A stretch of DNA of 64,000 nt from contig NZ_RJUL01000012.1 in NCBI RefSeq assembly GCF_003751625.1, positions 92,089 through 156,088 of the forward strand. Direction: 5' to 3'. Source of the stretch: Gallaecimonas pentaromativorans (lineage in GTDB: Bacteria; Pseudomonadota; Gammaproteobacteria; Enterobacterales; Gallaecimonadaceae). The translations under genes were made by a program, and so were the position numbers. Below the pieces are notes generated by a model. The model saw nothing but the letters and a program-made list of their open reading frames with translations, was not told the DNA's origin and made no database searches. This document shows, piece by piece, positions 51,243-60,480 of the stretch (position 1 is its first letter; each line of letters begins with the position of its first letter).

Positions 51243-52631
51243 ATGCAAACTTACGCTTTTCCCAACATTGAACTGGTGACCGGCCAGACGGACAGCGATC
51301 TGACTATCTGCCTTAATCCGGCTTCTGCTCCCCAAGGCCTGGCCGCCAGTAAAACCCTGGCTCCCAAGGCCAAAGCCTGGCTGCTCACCCAAGACCAACC
51401 GACCCTGGTCATCGAAACCGGCGAGGCCAAATCCACCTTCGATTGCCAGACCCAGGCCCGCAAATGGCTGGCCAAGCTCGATGGCTTCCAGCCCAAACGC
51501 ATCCATGTGCAAGGCAGCGACCCTGCCTGGGTTAAAGCGGTGGTAGAGGTGCTGCTGGCCCGCCAGGTGCAACTGCCCAGTTTTAAAAAAGACACCCAGG
51601 CACCGGTGGCCTTGGAGCGGCTCAGCACCGATATCGCCCTGGATGCCCCAAGGCTGTTGGCCGAAGCCCGGGCCAATGGCCTGGTGCGCTGGTTAAGCGC
51701 CCTGCCCGCCTCTGAGCTGACCCCGGCCCATTACCGGGTGATCCTCGAAGCTCTGGCCCGCGACCATGGCTGGCAAGTGGAGCTCTTTGACCAGACCAAG
51801 CTCGACGGCCTGGGTGCCGGCGCCTTCCTGGCGGTGAGCAAAGGCTCCGACAACGACGAGGCGGCCATCATGCGGCTGCGCTACCGCCCGGCGAGCCCCA
51901 AGCGCAAGGTCGCTTTTGTGGGTAAGGGGTTGTGCTTTGACACCGGTGGCTACAACCTCAAGACCAGCCACATGTTCGGCATGAACGGCGACATGGGCGG
52001 CAGCGCCGTGGCGCTTGCCAACCTGCTGGCCCTGACCGAGCTGGGCAGTGACCTGGAAGTGGACTGCTGGCTGGCGCTGGCGGAAAACCATATCGGCCCC
52101 AAGGCCTACAAGCCCAACGATTTGGTGCGCGCCCTGAATGGCACCACCATCGAGGTGGTAGATACCGACGCCGAAGGGCGGATGGTGCTGGCCGATACCC
52201 TGACCCTGGCCTCCCGGGAAGCGCCGGACCTGCTGTTTGACTACGCCACCCTGACCGGCGCCTGTATCCGCGCCATCGGCACTGCCCAAAGCGGCGTCTT
52301 CACCAGCCGCGATGACTGGCGCGAAGCCCTGGTGCAGGCTGGCCGCCAAAGCGGCGAACGGGTCTGGCCCTTCCCGCTGGATGAAGACTACGACAGCAAC
52401 ATCGAGTCTGATGTGGCCGACGTCAAACAGTGCCATCCCGGTTCCAGCTGCGACCATATCGACGCCGCCCGCTTCTTGTCCCGCTTTGTGGAAAAAGGGG
52501 TCAACTGGGTGCATGTGGATTTGAGCGCCTGTGAAAACAAAGGCGGCCTGGGGCCGGTAGCCACTGAGGTGACCGGTTTTGGGGTGCGCTTTACCCTAAG
52601 GGCGCTGCTGGACAGCCCGGCTCTGCAATAA
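51243..52631 (+). CDS. M17-family leucyl aminopeptidase-type protein
   Basis: A 462-aa protein (about 470 if the upstream ATGs are used). The C-terminal catalytic domain has VGKGLCFDTGGYNLK, MNGDMGGSA, LAENHIG, and the signature DTDAEGRMVLADTL; the metal ligands are in place. It removes N-terminal residues from peptides. The N-terminal domain is diverged from PepA. AAGGAAGTC upstream suits ATG 51240 or 51243; the latter has better spacing. Confidence 0.88.
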   Translation: MQTYAFPNIELVTGQTDSDLTICLNPASAPQGLAASKTLAPKAKAWLLTQDQPTLVIETGEAKSTFDCQTQARKWLAKLDGFQPKRIHVQGSDPAWVKAVVEVLLARQVQLPSFKKDTQAPVALERLSTDIALDAPRLLAEARANGLVRWLSALPASELTPAHYRVILEALARDHGWQVELFDQTKLDGLGAGAFLAVSKGSDNDEAAIMRLRYRPASPKRKVAFVGKGLCFDTGGYNLKTSHMFGMNGDMGGSAVALANLLALTELGSDLEVDCWLALAENHIGPKAYKPNDLVRALNGTTIEVVDTDAEGRMVLADTLTLASREAPDLLFDYATLTGACIRAIGTAQSGVFTSRDDWREALVQAGRQSGERVWPFPLDEDYDSNIESDVADVKQCHPGSSCDHIDAARFLSRFVEKGVNWVHVDLSACENKGGLGPVATEVTGFGVRFTLRALLDSPALQ

Positions 52632-52657
52632 AAAAGGCGCCTAAGGGCGCCTTTTTT
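52630..52657. terminator. Bidirectional terminator
   Basis: AAAAAAGGCGCC-TAAG-GGCGCCTTTTTT after the M17 gene and at the end of the convergent small exported protein gene. Confidence 0.88.
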
Positions 52658-52666
52658 ATTGGCCAA

Positions 52667-53086
52667 TCATGGCGTGATGTTCTTGTTGTCAGTTTGCTTA
52701 TCGTCTTCGTCGATGTGCCTGACGCTTGGCTTGATAAAGCTGATGGCCCGCATGGCATCACCCTGCGCCAGGCGTTCGCCGCTGGAGCGCCTGTTGTAGG
52801 AAGACGACCACACCACGTTATCGCGCTGGGCGGCGATTTGGGCATTCAGGACGGCGCTGTACATGGCATCGGTCTGTTTGGCGTAATAGCGGTTTCGGCC
52901 CTTGATAAAAGCGGCCTGCACTATGGGGGCCACGGCCTTGTCGCACTGGGCCAGGTACTCCTTACCCAAGCGCCCGGCCATATAGGCCAAGTGCCGGTCG
53001 CAATCTTGATAGGCTGGGGCGTTGTTGGCCTGGGCCAGAGGTGACAAGGTCGCCAGGACCAAGGCACTGATTGTCATCCATTTCAT
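52667..53086 (-). CDS. Small exported Cys-pair protein, first of three
   Basis: A 139-aa protein with signal peptide (ending LAQA) after AAGGAG. Mature part begins with YQDCDRHLAYMAGRLGKEYLAQC, a CxxxxLxxxxGRxGxxxxxxC pattern, followed by a helical tail and an acidic C-terminus. The pattern recurs in the next gene and, loosely, in the DUF2799 lipoprotein. No characterised family. May be an envelope protein with one disulfide. Confidence 0.7.
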   Translation of the reverse strand: MKWMTISALVLATLSPLAQANNAPAYQDCDRHLAYMAGRLGKEYLAQCDKAVAPIVQAAFIKGRNRYYAKQTDAMYSAVLNAQIAAQRDNVVWSSSYNRRSSGERLAQGDAMRAISFIKPSVRHIDEDDKQTDNKNITP

Positions 53087-53097
53087 GCAATCACTCC

Positions 53098-53460
53098 TTA
53101 TTTTGCCGATGCTTTTAACTGTTCCAAACGCTGGTATTCGCCGCCTTTCACGTCCCGCTGGGTGCTGCGGACAAAGGCGGGAATGCGGTCATTATCCTTG
53201 GCACGAAAGTGGCTGTTCAGGCTGATGGCCAAGTTGCTGACTGCCACCGAAGACGAGCCGATGAAGTGTTTTTGGCGGTTCTGCAGGCCTTTGAGGTAGG
53301 CGGAGCGCCCATCCTTCCCTGCCTTTTGACAGGTGACCGGGAAGTCATGGCCTTTGCGGCCTTCCAAGTAGAGGCGTTTGCTGTCGCAGCCGCTGTCGGC
53401 GTGAACAATCGACGGCAGAGCGGCGGCAAACAGGGAGAGAGCAAGAATGACGTGGCGCAT
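53098..53460 (-). CDS. Small exported Cys-pair protein, second of three
   Basis: A 120-aa protein with signal peptide (MRHVILALSLFAAALPSIVHA). The mature start GCDSKRLYLEGRKGHDFPVTCQK repeats the C...GRxG...C pattern of the neighbouring gene and then AYLKGLQNRQKHF. The start at 53460 is chosen for the signal peptide and AAGGAC upstream; the open frame extending to 53607 overlaps the next gene. Probably a diverged tandem paralogue. Confidence 0.68.
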   Translation of the reverse strand: MRHVILALSLFAAALPSIVHADSGCDSKRLYLEGRKGHDFPVTCQKAGKDGRSAYLKGLQNRQKHFIGSSSVAVSNLAISLNSHFRAKDNDRIPAFVRSTQRDVKGGEYQRLEQLKASAK

Positions 53461-53540
53461 GACTTTGTCCTTAAAATCAGAAGCGTACCGATAAAGCTGA
53501 ACCTTTTTTGCACAATTGGCAAGTGCAACGCTGTGTTGCG

Positions 53541-54068
53541 TTACATCATCCGCAGCAGCAGGCTGTCGATGTGCATGGACTCCTGGATCAGCTGGTCGCG
53601 CTCCCATTTCAGGTGGTCACGGGTCTTGTGGGAGAGCTTGTCGTCACCGAGCCGGTCATCGATTTCGCTGATACGCCAGCGGATATCTCGCTGCCGATCG
53701 TAGAGGGATTCGCGGTACTGGTTACGCTCGTACACCTTCCAGCCGCGCTCGTAGCTGCGCATGAAATCGTCTTTGGCGCCGCCCTGGCAAACCCCTTGGT
53801 AGTGGTTGCCCAGGCTGCCGTTGCGGTAGCCCTGCTCGGGGGTGCAGTACTGGCGATTACCCTCGGCCCAGCCTTTTGAATAGGCGCTGTTATCCACCTT
53901 ATAGCCATGTTGCTGGCACTGGGCCTGCCAATAACCGCTGCGGGCCACTAGGCCTTTAAAGCCGTCTTCCAGGCCTTGCTGTTGCCAGTTCAGGCTGGCG
54001 CAGTCTTCCTTGGTGATGGCGCAGCCAGCCAACAAGCTAAGGGATAAAACAGTGATGAGCAGCCGCAT
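53541..54068 (-). CDS. DUF2799 lipoprotein
   Basis: A 175-aa lipoprotein with lipobox LLAGC. DUF2799-type pattern: CASLNWQQQGLEDGFKG...CQQHGYKVDNSAYSKGWAEGNRQYC and repeated YxxGxxxxxxxYC units, then a charged helical C-terminus (DIRWRISEIDDRL). Function unknown. Third member of a small group of envelope proteins with paired Cys and G-Y repeats. Confidence 0.8.
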   Translation of the reverse strand: MRLLITVLSLSLLAGCAITKEDCASLNWQQQGLEDGFKGLVARSGYWQAQCQQHGYKVDNSAYSKGWAEGNRQYCTPEQGYRNGSLGNHYQGVCQGGAKDDFMRSYERGWKVYERNQYRESLYDRQRDIRWRISEIDDRLGDDKLSHKTRDHLKWERDQLIQESMHIDSLLLRMM

Positions 54069-54134
54069 AACCTTTTCCTCTTCAGTTGCTTAAGGATAGG
54101 CAGCTCGGTCTAAACCTGCCGTGATAAGGCCGCT

Positions 54135-54779
54135 TCAGCCGTTGCTGTTGAGCTGCTGGATAAAGCGCTCGGATTCGCTGATGGCTTTTTGCATCTCTCT
54201 GACCAGGTTACCGACCTGCTGCTCGATGCTGCCCAGCTCGCCTTTAAGGGAGCCGATGGCGCGGGCGTTGAGGTTGTGTTTGAGAAACAAGACTTGGTCA
54301 TGGAACTTGGCCAGAACCGGCGGCATTTTCGCCTCGGCCTTGCGCATGGCTTTGATAAGCCTTTGGTAACGCGCTTTGGTATCGCTCAGGGTCTTGGCAG
54401 AAGCGGCCCGCAAGGTGGGGGAGCTGTACTGGTCTAATTCATCCTGCCATTCGTCAAACAGGGCCTCGGCTACGTCTTGCACGGCGTTGATGCGTTCGGT
54501 GACGTTCTTGGCCGATTGCTCGGCGGCGTCATATTGGGCCGAGAGATCGTCGTAACGGTCCTCAAGGTCGCCGCCGTCCACTTTCACCACGGCGCGAAAG
54601 TGCTCGAGGGCATCCTTGAACTGCTGCTGGGCCTCTTCTTGGGCTTCGCCGGCCGCTTCAACGCGGTCGGAGAGGATATCGCGCTTATGAATGCCCACCT
54701 TTTCCATGGTGGCGTAATAGGCGCTTTGGCAACCGGTCAGTAGCAGCAGGGTGGCAAAAGCCAGGGGAAGGGCGCGCAT
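54135..54779 (-). CDS. DUF2959 lipoprotein
   Basis: A 214-aa lipoprotein (lipobox LLTGC) followed by QSAYYATMEKVGIHKRDIL, the conserved start of DUF2959. The rest is almost entirely coiled-coil helix. Probably periplasmic and membrane-tethered; function unknown. Confidence 0.85.
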   Translation of the reverse strand: MRALPLAFATLLLLTGCQSAYYATMEKVGIHKRDILSDRVEAAGEAQEEAQQQFKDALEHFRAVVKVDGGDLEDRYDDLSAQYDAAEQSAKNVTERINAVQDVAEALFDEWQDELDQYSSPTLRAASAKTLSDTKARYQRLIKAMRKAEAKMPPVLAKFHDQVLFLKHNLNARAIGSLKGELGSIEQQVGNLVREMQKAISESERFIQQLNSNG

Positions 54780-54849
54780 GCAGTGGTCCTTTGCGGCAAG
54801 TATTTGGTGTTAGAGTAAAAGACAGCATTTCAATGAGCAAATATCGCCT

Positions 54850-55707
54850 ATGCCGCTGCTGACAAGGACAGACCTTTTTGCGCACCTCAAGGGCTTTTGG
54901 AATCGCATCGCCGAAGACCGCCTGACCCTGCACGCCGGCGCCATGGCCTACGTGACCTTACTGTCGCTGGTGCCCTTTATCGCCGTGCTGTTCAGCCTGT
55001 TTTCGGCCTTTCCCGGTTTTGAGAACGTCAAAGGGGAATTGCAGCATTTTATCTTCAACAACTTCGTGCCGGCCGCTTCGGATGTCATTGCCGACCAAGT
55101 GCAGGGATTTGCCGCCAATGCCTCCAAGATGACCGCCGTTGGCATACTTTTTCTGGTAGTAACGGCGCTGACCCTCATTCGCTCGGTGGACAGCACCATC
55201 AACCGCATTTTTCGTATTCACCGGCCAAGGCGCTGGTCGGTGGCCTTTGCCATTTACTGGTCGGTACTGACCCTGGGACCGTTATTAATGGGGGTTTCCC
55301 TGGCCATCACCTCCTATGTGGTGGGTATGGATGTCTTTCAACAAGGGGCGTTGTCTGGCGTGCGCACCTTTTTGATTAGCCTGGCGCCCTTTTTTGCCTC
55401 TTGGGCCGCCTTTATGGTGCTGTACCTGCTGGTGCCCAACAAGAGAGTGCGAGTGCGCCATGCGATGGGCGGCGCCATTTTGGCGGCGGTATTGTTCGAG
55501 TTTTCCAAGCGGGCTTTTGCCCTTTACGTGGCCCAGGTGCCGTCTTATCAGCTGATTTACGGCGCCCTGGCGGCGATACCGATTTTGTTTTTCTGGATTT
55601 ACCTGTGCTGGCTGATCGTGCTGCTGGGGGCGGAGCTAACCGCCTATCTCACCGATCTGGACCAGGAACAGCAAGAGGATGATTGTAATGCGGGAACTGT
55701 TGCCTGA
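54850..55707 (+). CDS. yihY: YihY-family inner membrane protein (BrkB-like)
   Basis: A 285-aa protein with six membrane helices. TLHAGAMAYVTLLSLVPF at the N-terminus, SVDSTINRIFRI and AAVLFEFSKRAFALYV are characteristic. Formerly mis-named ribonuclease BN; role unproven, perhaps envelope transport. Its 3' end overlaps pip by 20 bases, so the two are coupled. Confidence 0.93.
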   Translation: MPLLTRTDLFAHLKGFWNRIAEDRLTLHAGAMAYVTLLSLVPFIAVLFSLFSAFPGFENVKGELQHFIFNNFVPAASDVIADQVQGFAANASKMTAVGILFLVVTALTLIRSVDSTINRIFRIHRPRRWSVAFAIYWSVLTLGPLLMGVSLAITSYVVGMDVFQQGALSGVRTFLISLAPFFASWAAFMVLYLLVPNKRVRVRHAMGGAILAAVLFEFSKRAFALYVAQVPSYQLIYGALAAIPILFFWIYLCWLIVLLGAELTAYLTDLDQEQQEDDCNAGTVA

Positions 55708-56641
55708 GATCCAGGCTAACTGGCAGCAATGGCTGCCGGTAGGTGATGGCCACGAGCTGTACGTGGAAGAAGTGGGTAACCCTGACGGTATGCCGGTGGT
55801 GGTGCTGCACGGCGGCCCCGGCGCTGGCTGTAACGAGAACATGCGCCGCTTCTTCGACCCGGAGCGTTACCGGGTGATTTTGTTCGACCAGCGCGGCGCC
55901 GGCCAATCAAGGCCTCACGCTTCGCTGCACCAGAACCACACTCAGGCGCTCATAGCCGATATCGAGCTTATCCGCCAAAAAGTAGGGGTTGAAAGCTGGC
56001 TGGTGTTTGGCGGCTCCTGGGGCTCGACCCTGGCTCTGGCCTATGCCCAGGCGCACCCCAAGCGGGTTACCGGCCTGGTGCTGCGTGGAATATTCCTGGC
56101 GCGGGAAGAAGACTTTGCCTGGATGACTGCCCCTGGCCAGGGCTGTTCGCAGGTCTATCCCGACCACTACCAGGATTTTATCGCGCCGCTTAAGGGCAAC
56201 ACCGATGATTTGCTGGCCCGCTACTACCAATTGCTTACTGCCGACAACGAACTCAAGCGGATGCAGGCGGCCAAGGCCTGGACCCTCTGGGAAGGGCGTA
56301 TGGTCAACCTTATTCCTCCCAGCAAGGTCGACGAGCTTTACACCGACCCCAGCCTGGCGCTGGCGGTGGGGCGCATGGAGTGCCACTACTTCGTCAACCA
56401 CTGCTTTATCGAAGAAGGCCAATTGCTGCGCGATGCCCACAAGATAGCCGACATCCCCACGGTAATTGTCCATGGCCGCTACGACATGGTGTGCAAGCTG
56501 GAAAACGCCACCTCCTTGGCCAAGGTACTGCCCGGTGCGCAGCTTTGGATAGTGCCGGCAGCGGGGCACAGCGCCATGGAGCCCGGCATCACCGATGGCC
56601 TGATTCGCGCCATGGACTGGATGTGGGAGCGCCTTAAGTGA
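55688..56641 (+). CDS. pip: Proline iminopeptidase
   Basis: A 317-aa alpha/beta hydrolase that removes N-terminal Pro. HGGPGAGC (oxyanion loop), [15 protein letters not shown] nucleophile elbow, catalytic Asp and His in VHGRYDMVC and [10 protein letters not shown]. The start at 55688 (MRELLPEIQ) has GAGG at 10 bases; an ATG at 55679 lies too close to it. It overlaps yihY at the front and dtd at the back (GTGA). Confidence 0.95.
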   Translation: MRELLPEIQANWQQWLPVGDGHELYVEEVGNPDGMPVVVLHGGPGAGCNENMRRFFDPERYRVILFDQRGAGQSRPHASLHQNHTQALIADIELIRQKVGVESWLVFGGSWGSTLALAYAQAHPKRVTGLVLRGIFLAREEDFAWMTAPGQGCSQVYPDHYQDFIAPLKGNTDDLLARYYQLLTADNELKRMQAAKAWTLWEGRMVNLIPPSKVDELYTDPSLALAVGRMECHYFVNHCFIEEGQLLRDAHKIADIPTVIVHGRYDMVCKLENATSLAKVLPGAQLWIVPAAGHSAMEPGITDGLIRAMDWMWERLK

Positions 56642-57075
56642 TCGCCCTCATTCAAAGGGTGAGCCAGGCGCGGGTGGACATTGCCGGTAGCACCGTCGGT
56701 GCCATAGACCAAGGGCTGCTGGTGCTGCTGGGGGTAGAGAAGGGCGATGACGAGGCCAAAGCCCAGCGGCTGGCGCAGAAAGTCGCCAAATACCGGGTGT
56801 TTAGCGACGATGAGGGCAAGATGAACCTGAATGTTGGCCAAGCGGGGGGCAGTTTGCTCATCGTCAGCCAGTTCACCCTAGCCGCCGACACCCAAAGTGG
56901 CAACAGGCCCAGTTTTTCGAGCGCCGCGCCACCTGCCGAGGGTGAGCGGCTTTATCAGGTGTTTTGCGAGGCCTGCAAGGGGCTAGGCTTGCCGGTCGCC
57001 ACCGGCCATTTTGGGGCCGACATGCAGGTCAGCCTCTGTAACGATGGCCCGGTGACCTTCTGGCTGACCGCCTGA
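56638..57075 (+). CDS. dtd: D-aminoacyl-tRNA deacylase
   Basis: A 145-aa enzyme that hydrolyses D-amino acids from mischarged t[18 protein letters not shown] start, [18 protein letters not shown] and the C-terminal NDGPVTFWL (Gly-cisPro motif) are conserved. GTG start overlapping the pip stop (GTGA). The yihY-(pip)-dtd-yiiD order matches the E. coli neighbourhood apart from pip and dps. Confidence 0.96.
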   Translation: MIALIQRVSQARVDIAGSTVGAIDQGLLVLLGVEKGDDEAKAQRLAQKVAKYRVFSDDEGKMNLNVGQAGGSLLIVSQFTLAADTQSGNRPSFSSAAPPAEGERLYQVFCEACKGLGLPVATGHFGADMQVSLCNDGPVTFWLTA

Positions 57076-57092
57076 CCAACATTGCCAGTAAT

Positions 57093-57119
57093 AAAAAAGG
57101 CGCGTTACGCGCCTTTTTT
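57093..57119. terminator. Bidirectional terminator between dtd and dps
   Basis: AAAAAAGGCGCG-TTA-CGCGCCTTTTTT at convergent ends. Confidence 0.88.
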
Positions 57120-57132
57120 GATGCCGCAGTGC

Positions 57133-57609
57133 TTAACGGTTGAGGTAAGCACCCAGCATCCATACGGTTTTTTCCTGCTCTTTGATGTAATCGCTCATCA
57201 AAGAAGAGGTACCTTCGTCGCCGACTTCACCGGCCAGCTCCAAAATCTCGCGCTGCTCCTTGATCAGTTGCTGATAGGAATCGAGCAGATGAGAGATACC
57301 TTTCTTGCCGTCGGTGATGTCCCGCTCTTCATTGATGCTGGCGCGCTCAATATAGGAGCTGAAGCTGTGCAGTGGGCGTTCGCTCAGGGTCAGGATACGC
57401 TCGGCGATCTCGTCAACCTTGAGCAGCAGTTCGTTGTAGGTTTCCTCGAACTTGGCGTGCAGTTCGAAGAAGTTGTCGCCGCGGACGTTCCAGTGGAAGC
57501 CCCGCACGTTCATGTACAGAATTTGGTAGTTGGCCAGCAGCTTGTTCAGCAAACCGGTCAGCTTGCTTACACCGTCCTGGTTCAAACCAATCAGATTGTG
57601 GTTGCTCAT
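57133..57609 (-). CDS. dps: Dps-family ferritin-like protein
   Basis: A 158-aa mini-ferritin that stores iron and protects DNA as a dodecamer. The inter-subunit ferroxidase ligands are His in RGFHWNVRG, Asp in VDEIAERI and Glu nearby; NQILYMNVRG and WMLGAYL also fit. N-terminus is short without a Lys-rich tail, so DNA binding may be weak. GGAGG precedes the ATG. Upstream A/T-rich region contains two copies of ATCAATTG (57674-57681, 57701-57708). Confidence 0.93.
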   Translation of the reverse strand: MSNHNLIGLNQDGVSKLTGLLNKLLANYQILYMNVRGFHWNVRGDNFFELHAKFEETYNELLLKVDEIAERILTLSERPLHSFSSYIERASINEERDITDGKKGISHLLDSYQQLIKEQREILELAGEVGDEGTSSLMSDYIKEQEKTVWMLGAYLNR

Positions 57610-57673
57610 AAGACCTCCGTCGTCATTTGGAATACCAGTCTATTCTAGTCTTCCTAGTTGAATAAGCGCTTAA

Positions 57674-57708
57674 ATCAATTGATGTTAATCGTTAAATATA
57701 ATCAATTG
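57674..57708. repeat. ATCAATTG direct repeat upstream of dps
   Basis: ATCAATTG at 57674-57681 and 57701-57708, 27 bp apart, flanking an A/T-rich segment (GTTAATCGTTAA). It lies between the divergent dps and GNAT/thioesterase genes and may be a regulator site. No regulator can be named. Confidence 0.35.
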
Positions 57709-57769
57709 CCTGCATCCTACCCCATGATATCTAATGGTGCGACAGGTAAATGACAAGGGTATTGACCCA

Positions 57770-58648
57770 ATGCAACTTTGTGCGCCCCTTTCGGAACAAG
57801 ACCTTATCGCGATCTATGCCTTACGTTGGCAGGTATTGAGGGCGCCATGGCACCAGCCGGTGGGCTCCGAGCTGGATGAGCTGGAAGCCGGCAGCTGGAA
57901 CCTGATGGTCAAAGACGGTGAGGCGGTGCTGGCCACCGGTCGGTTGCATATTGGCGCCCCCGGTGTTGGCCACATTCGCTATATGGCGGTGGCGCCCGGC
58001 CAGCAGGGCAAAGGCCTTGGCAAACTCATCCTAAACGGGTTGATGACCCTGGCCGACAGCCTGGGGCTGGCCGAGGTGGAACTGAACGCCAGGGACAACG
58101 CCCTGCGTTTTTACCAGCAAGCCGGTTTTGAGCTGCTGGGGCCTAGCCATACCCTCTATGGCACTATCCCTCATTTCAAGATGCGAAAAAGCTTGGCTGG
58201 CAGCCAGGCGGCGCTGGCGCGTGCTCTCACCGGCACCTGGCATAGCACCATTCCCCTGGCCCAGTTCATGGGACTTGAGGCCCTGGCCTTTAACGGCGAG
58301 CAGCTGGTGTGCCAGGCGCCCTTTGAGGCCAACAGCAACCTGCACGGCACCCTGTTTGCCGGCAGCCACTATGCGCTGGCAACCCTCACCGCCTGGGGGC
58401 GCATTTGGTGGCAGCTTCAGCTTCAAGGCTTGGAAGGGGATATTGTGCTGGCCAAAGGCGACATCCGTTACGCCCGGCCAGCCAAAAGTGCGCCACGCAT
58501 GTTCAGTCTGCCGGTGGCCAGTTGGGCCAATCTCGACAAGCTGCGAAGTGGCAACAAGGCCCGCATCGAGGTAGGCGCCGTGGTCACCGAGGAGAAACAG
58601 TGCGTCTCCGAGTTTCAAGGCACCTTTGTGGTGTTGCCGCGCCATTGA
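57770..58648 (+). CDS. yiiD: Bifunctional GNAT N-acetyltransferase / YiiD-type hotdog thioesterase
   Basis: A 292-aa fusion. Residues about 10-145 are a GNAT domain with the acetyl-CoA loop RYMAVAPGQQGKGLGKLI and NARDNALRFYQQAGFEL. Residues about 150-290 are a YiiD_C hotdog domain with LHGTLFAGSHYALATLTAWG and DIRYARPA. The E. coli homologue (YiiD, also called FabY) is tied to fatty-acid initiation. Start at 57770 (MQLCAPL) with AAGGG at moderate distance; an earlier in-frame ATG at 57734 is less likely. Position near dtd supports orthology. Confidence 0.9.
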   Translation: MQLCAPLSEQDLIAIYALRWQVLRAPWHQPVGSELDELEAGSWNLMVKDGEAVLATGRLHIGAPGVGHIRYMAVAPGQQGKGLGKLILNGLMTLADSLGLAEVELNARDNALRFYQQAGFELLGPSHTLYGTIPHFKMRKSLAGSQAALARALTGTWHSTIPLAQFMGLEALAFNGEQLVCQAPFEANSNLHGTLFAGSHYALATLTAWGRIWWQLQLQGLEGDIVLAKGDIRYARPAKSAPRMFSLPVASWANLDKLRSGNKARIEVGAVVTEEKQCVSEFQGTFVVLPRH

Positions 58649-58711
58649 ACCGTAGCCAGCCTCGGATTGGTGTTGTTATAATGTCACAGCGCTTTTCCCT
58701 TTGAGAACTCC

Positions 58712-60427
58712 ATGCTGTTGCTACTGAGTTTGCTGGCCCTTTTTGCTGGCCCCCTACTTTATCGCTACCTCGCTCGCCAGCAAGACTGGCTGGTGCTGCT
58801 GGATAATTTCATCTTCGTGGTGATAGGTGGCCTGCTGCTGTTTCATGTGATGCCAGAGGCCTTGCGGGCCGGTGGCTGGCCGGTGCTTATCTTGCTGCTG
58901 GCCGGTGCTGTCGGCCCCGGTAAACTGGAACACCTGTTCAGCGGCGCCGCCAAGGCGACCCACAACCTGACCCTGTTGGTGGGGGTGGCAGGTCTTTGCC
59001 TGCATGCCATCACTGACGGCGCAGCGTTGGTGGATGCCAGCCACACCCAGGCTGGCGCCCTGCTGGCCTTGGGGGTAGTGCTGCATCGCTTGCCGGTAGG
59101 CCTGACTCTGTGGTGGCTGCTGCGGCCGCAGTTTGGCACCTTCGCGGCGGTATTGGCCCTGGCGCTGGTGGTTATCGGTACCTTGGTAGGTTATTTCGTC
59201 GGCTTCCACTGGTTGCCGGATGTCAGCCCCCGCCAGTTGGGCTGGTTGCAGGGCTTGGTGGCTGGCACCTTGTTGCACGTGGTGCTGCACCGACCCTTTA
59301 GCCGCCATCACCATGGCAGCCAGTGGATGGCGGGTCTTGGCGGCCTGGCCGGCGCAGCGGTGCTGGTGGCGATCTCCATGCCGGCCCTTTACCAGGCGCA
59401 GGCCCACGGCCATGCCCATGACGCCGATGCCGGTGCGGCGTTGCTGCGTTTTTGGCTGGCCCTCTCTCCTTGGTTGCTGGCGGCCTATGGCCTGGCTATG
59501 GTGATGAACTGGCTCCAGCCCCTTCGCCACCGAGGTGACGAGCAGGGCCAAGGCCTGCTGCGGGGCATGGCTTGGGGGTTGATGCTGCCGGTGTGCCTGC
59601 CCGATGCCGCCCGGGTTTACCCCAAATTGCTGCAACACGGCGCCAAGCCGCTGATGGCGCTGGCTTTCTTGCTGGCTGCGCCTATTTTCGGTATCGACGC
59701 CCTGCTGGCCAGCTTTGCGCTGCTGGGCGGGGAGCTGACCCTCTGGCGCTTTTTGGCGGTATTGGTGTTGGCCTTGGTGTGCGCTGGCTTGCTGGTGCGG
59801 TTTTTGCCCCAGGTGCCGGGGCGCAGCTGCTACCAGCATGACGCCGAAGCGCCGCTGCGCTCAGCTTTTGAAATGGGTTACGGCCACCTGATAGACCACA
59901 CCGCGCCGTGGGTGATCACCGGCCTAGTGGTGGCTTCCACCCTGGCCCCCCATCCGCTGTGGGCCACCTTGGCGGCGCAGCCGGTGTTGCAGCTGCTGCT
60001 GGTGTTGGCGCTGGCCTTTCCCTTGCATCTTTGTGCCACCGGTTTGACGCCGGTGGTGGCGGTGTTGCTGGCCTTTGGCCTCGATTGGGGCGCCGCCCTT
60101 GCCTTGTTGCTGGTGGGGCCGGCCTTGAACCTGGGCTTGCTGCGGTATCTGGCGGCGCAGCATTCGCGCCAATTCGCCCTGGCGTATGGCCTGGCGGTGG
60201 TGGCTATCGCTGCGGTGCTGGCACTGGTGATCAGCCAGTGGCTCGGCATTGGCGCCAGCTCTTTGCCAGAACTCAGTGCCGAGCAGCTAGACAGCCCCTG
60301 GCGGGTACTGTGCGCGCTGGTGCTGATTGCGGTGTTTTCCACCGCGCTACTGAGGCGAGGTGCCAGGGGCTTTGTGGCCGAGCTCTGGCCCAAGGGGTTG
60401 GAGATAAAACCTCACCATCATCATTGA
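58712..60427 (+). CDS. ZIP-like and ArsP/YraQ-like permease fusion (metal transporter)
   Basis: A 571-aa polytopic protein. The N-terminal half resembles ZIP transporters: FHVMPEAL, HAITDGAALVDAS and HRLPVGLTLWW are the paired His/Asp metal-site helices, and a loop has RHHHGSQ and HGHAHDADA. The C-terminal half has LMLPVCLPDAARVY and GLTPVVAVLLAFGL...LLVGPALNL, recalling the permease (DUF318/ArsP/YraQ) fold. The C-terminus ends KPHHHH. Likely transports a divalent metal; direction and ion unknown. No ribosome binding site as strong as neighbours, and the gene stands alone. Confidence 0.75.
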   Translation: MLLLLSLLALFAGPLLYRYLARQQDWLVLLDNFIFVVIGGLLLFHVMPEALRAGGWPVLILLLAGAVGPGKLEHLFSGAAKATHNLTLLVGVAGLCLHAITDGAALVDASHTQAGALLALGVVLHRLPVGLTLWWLLRPQFGTFAAVLALALVVIGTLVGYFVGFHWLPDVSPRQLGWLQGLVAGTLLHVVLHRPFSRHHHGSQWMAGLGGLAGAAVLVAISMPALYQAQAHGHAHDADAGAALLRFWLALSPWLLAAYGLAMVMNWLQPLRHRGDEQGQGLLRGMAWGLMLPVCLPDAARVYPKLLQHGAKPLMALAFLLAAPIFGIDALLASFALLGGELTLWRFLAVLVLALVCAGLLVRFLPQVPGRSCYQHDAEAPLRSAFEMGYGHLIDHTAPWVITGLVVASTLAPHPLWATLAAQPVLQLLLVLALAFPLHLCATGLTPVVAVLLAFGLDWGAALALLLVGPALNLGLLRYLAAQHSRQFALAYGLAVVAIAAVLALVISQWLGIGASSLPELSAEQLDSPWRVLCALVLIAVFSTALLRRGARGFVAELWPKGLEIKPHHHH

Positions 60428-60480
60428 CTTATGGCCATTGGGCGCCACTCTTAAGGCAATCTGGATATTCGGGAGCAACC

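Noticed and set aside
59908..60480. Gly/Pro-rich extension upstream of the SRPBCC protein
   Set aside because: It is an out-of-frame reading of the transporter gene; ATG 60481 with GGGAG and a membrane helix is the proper start.
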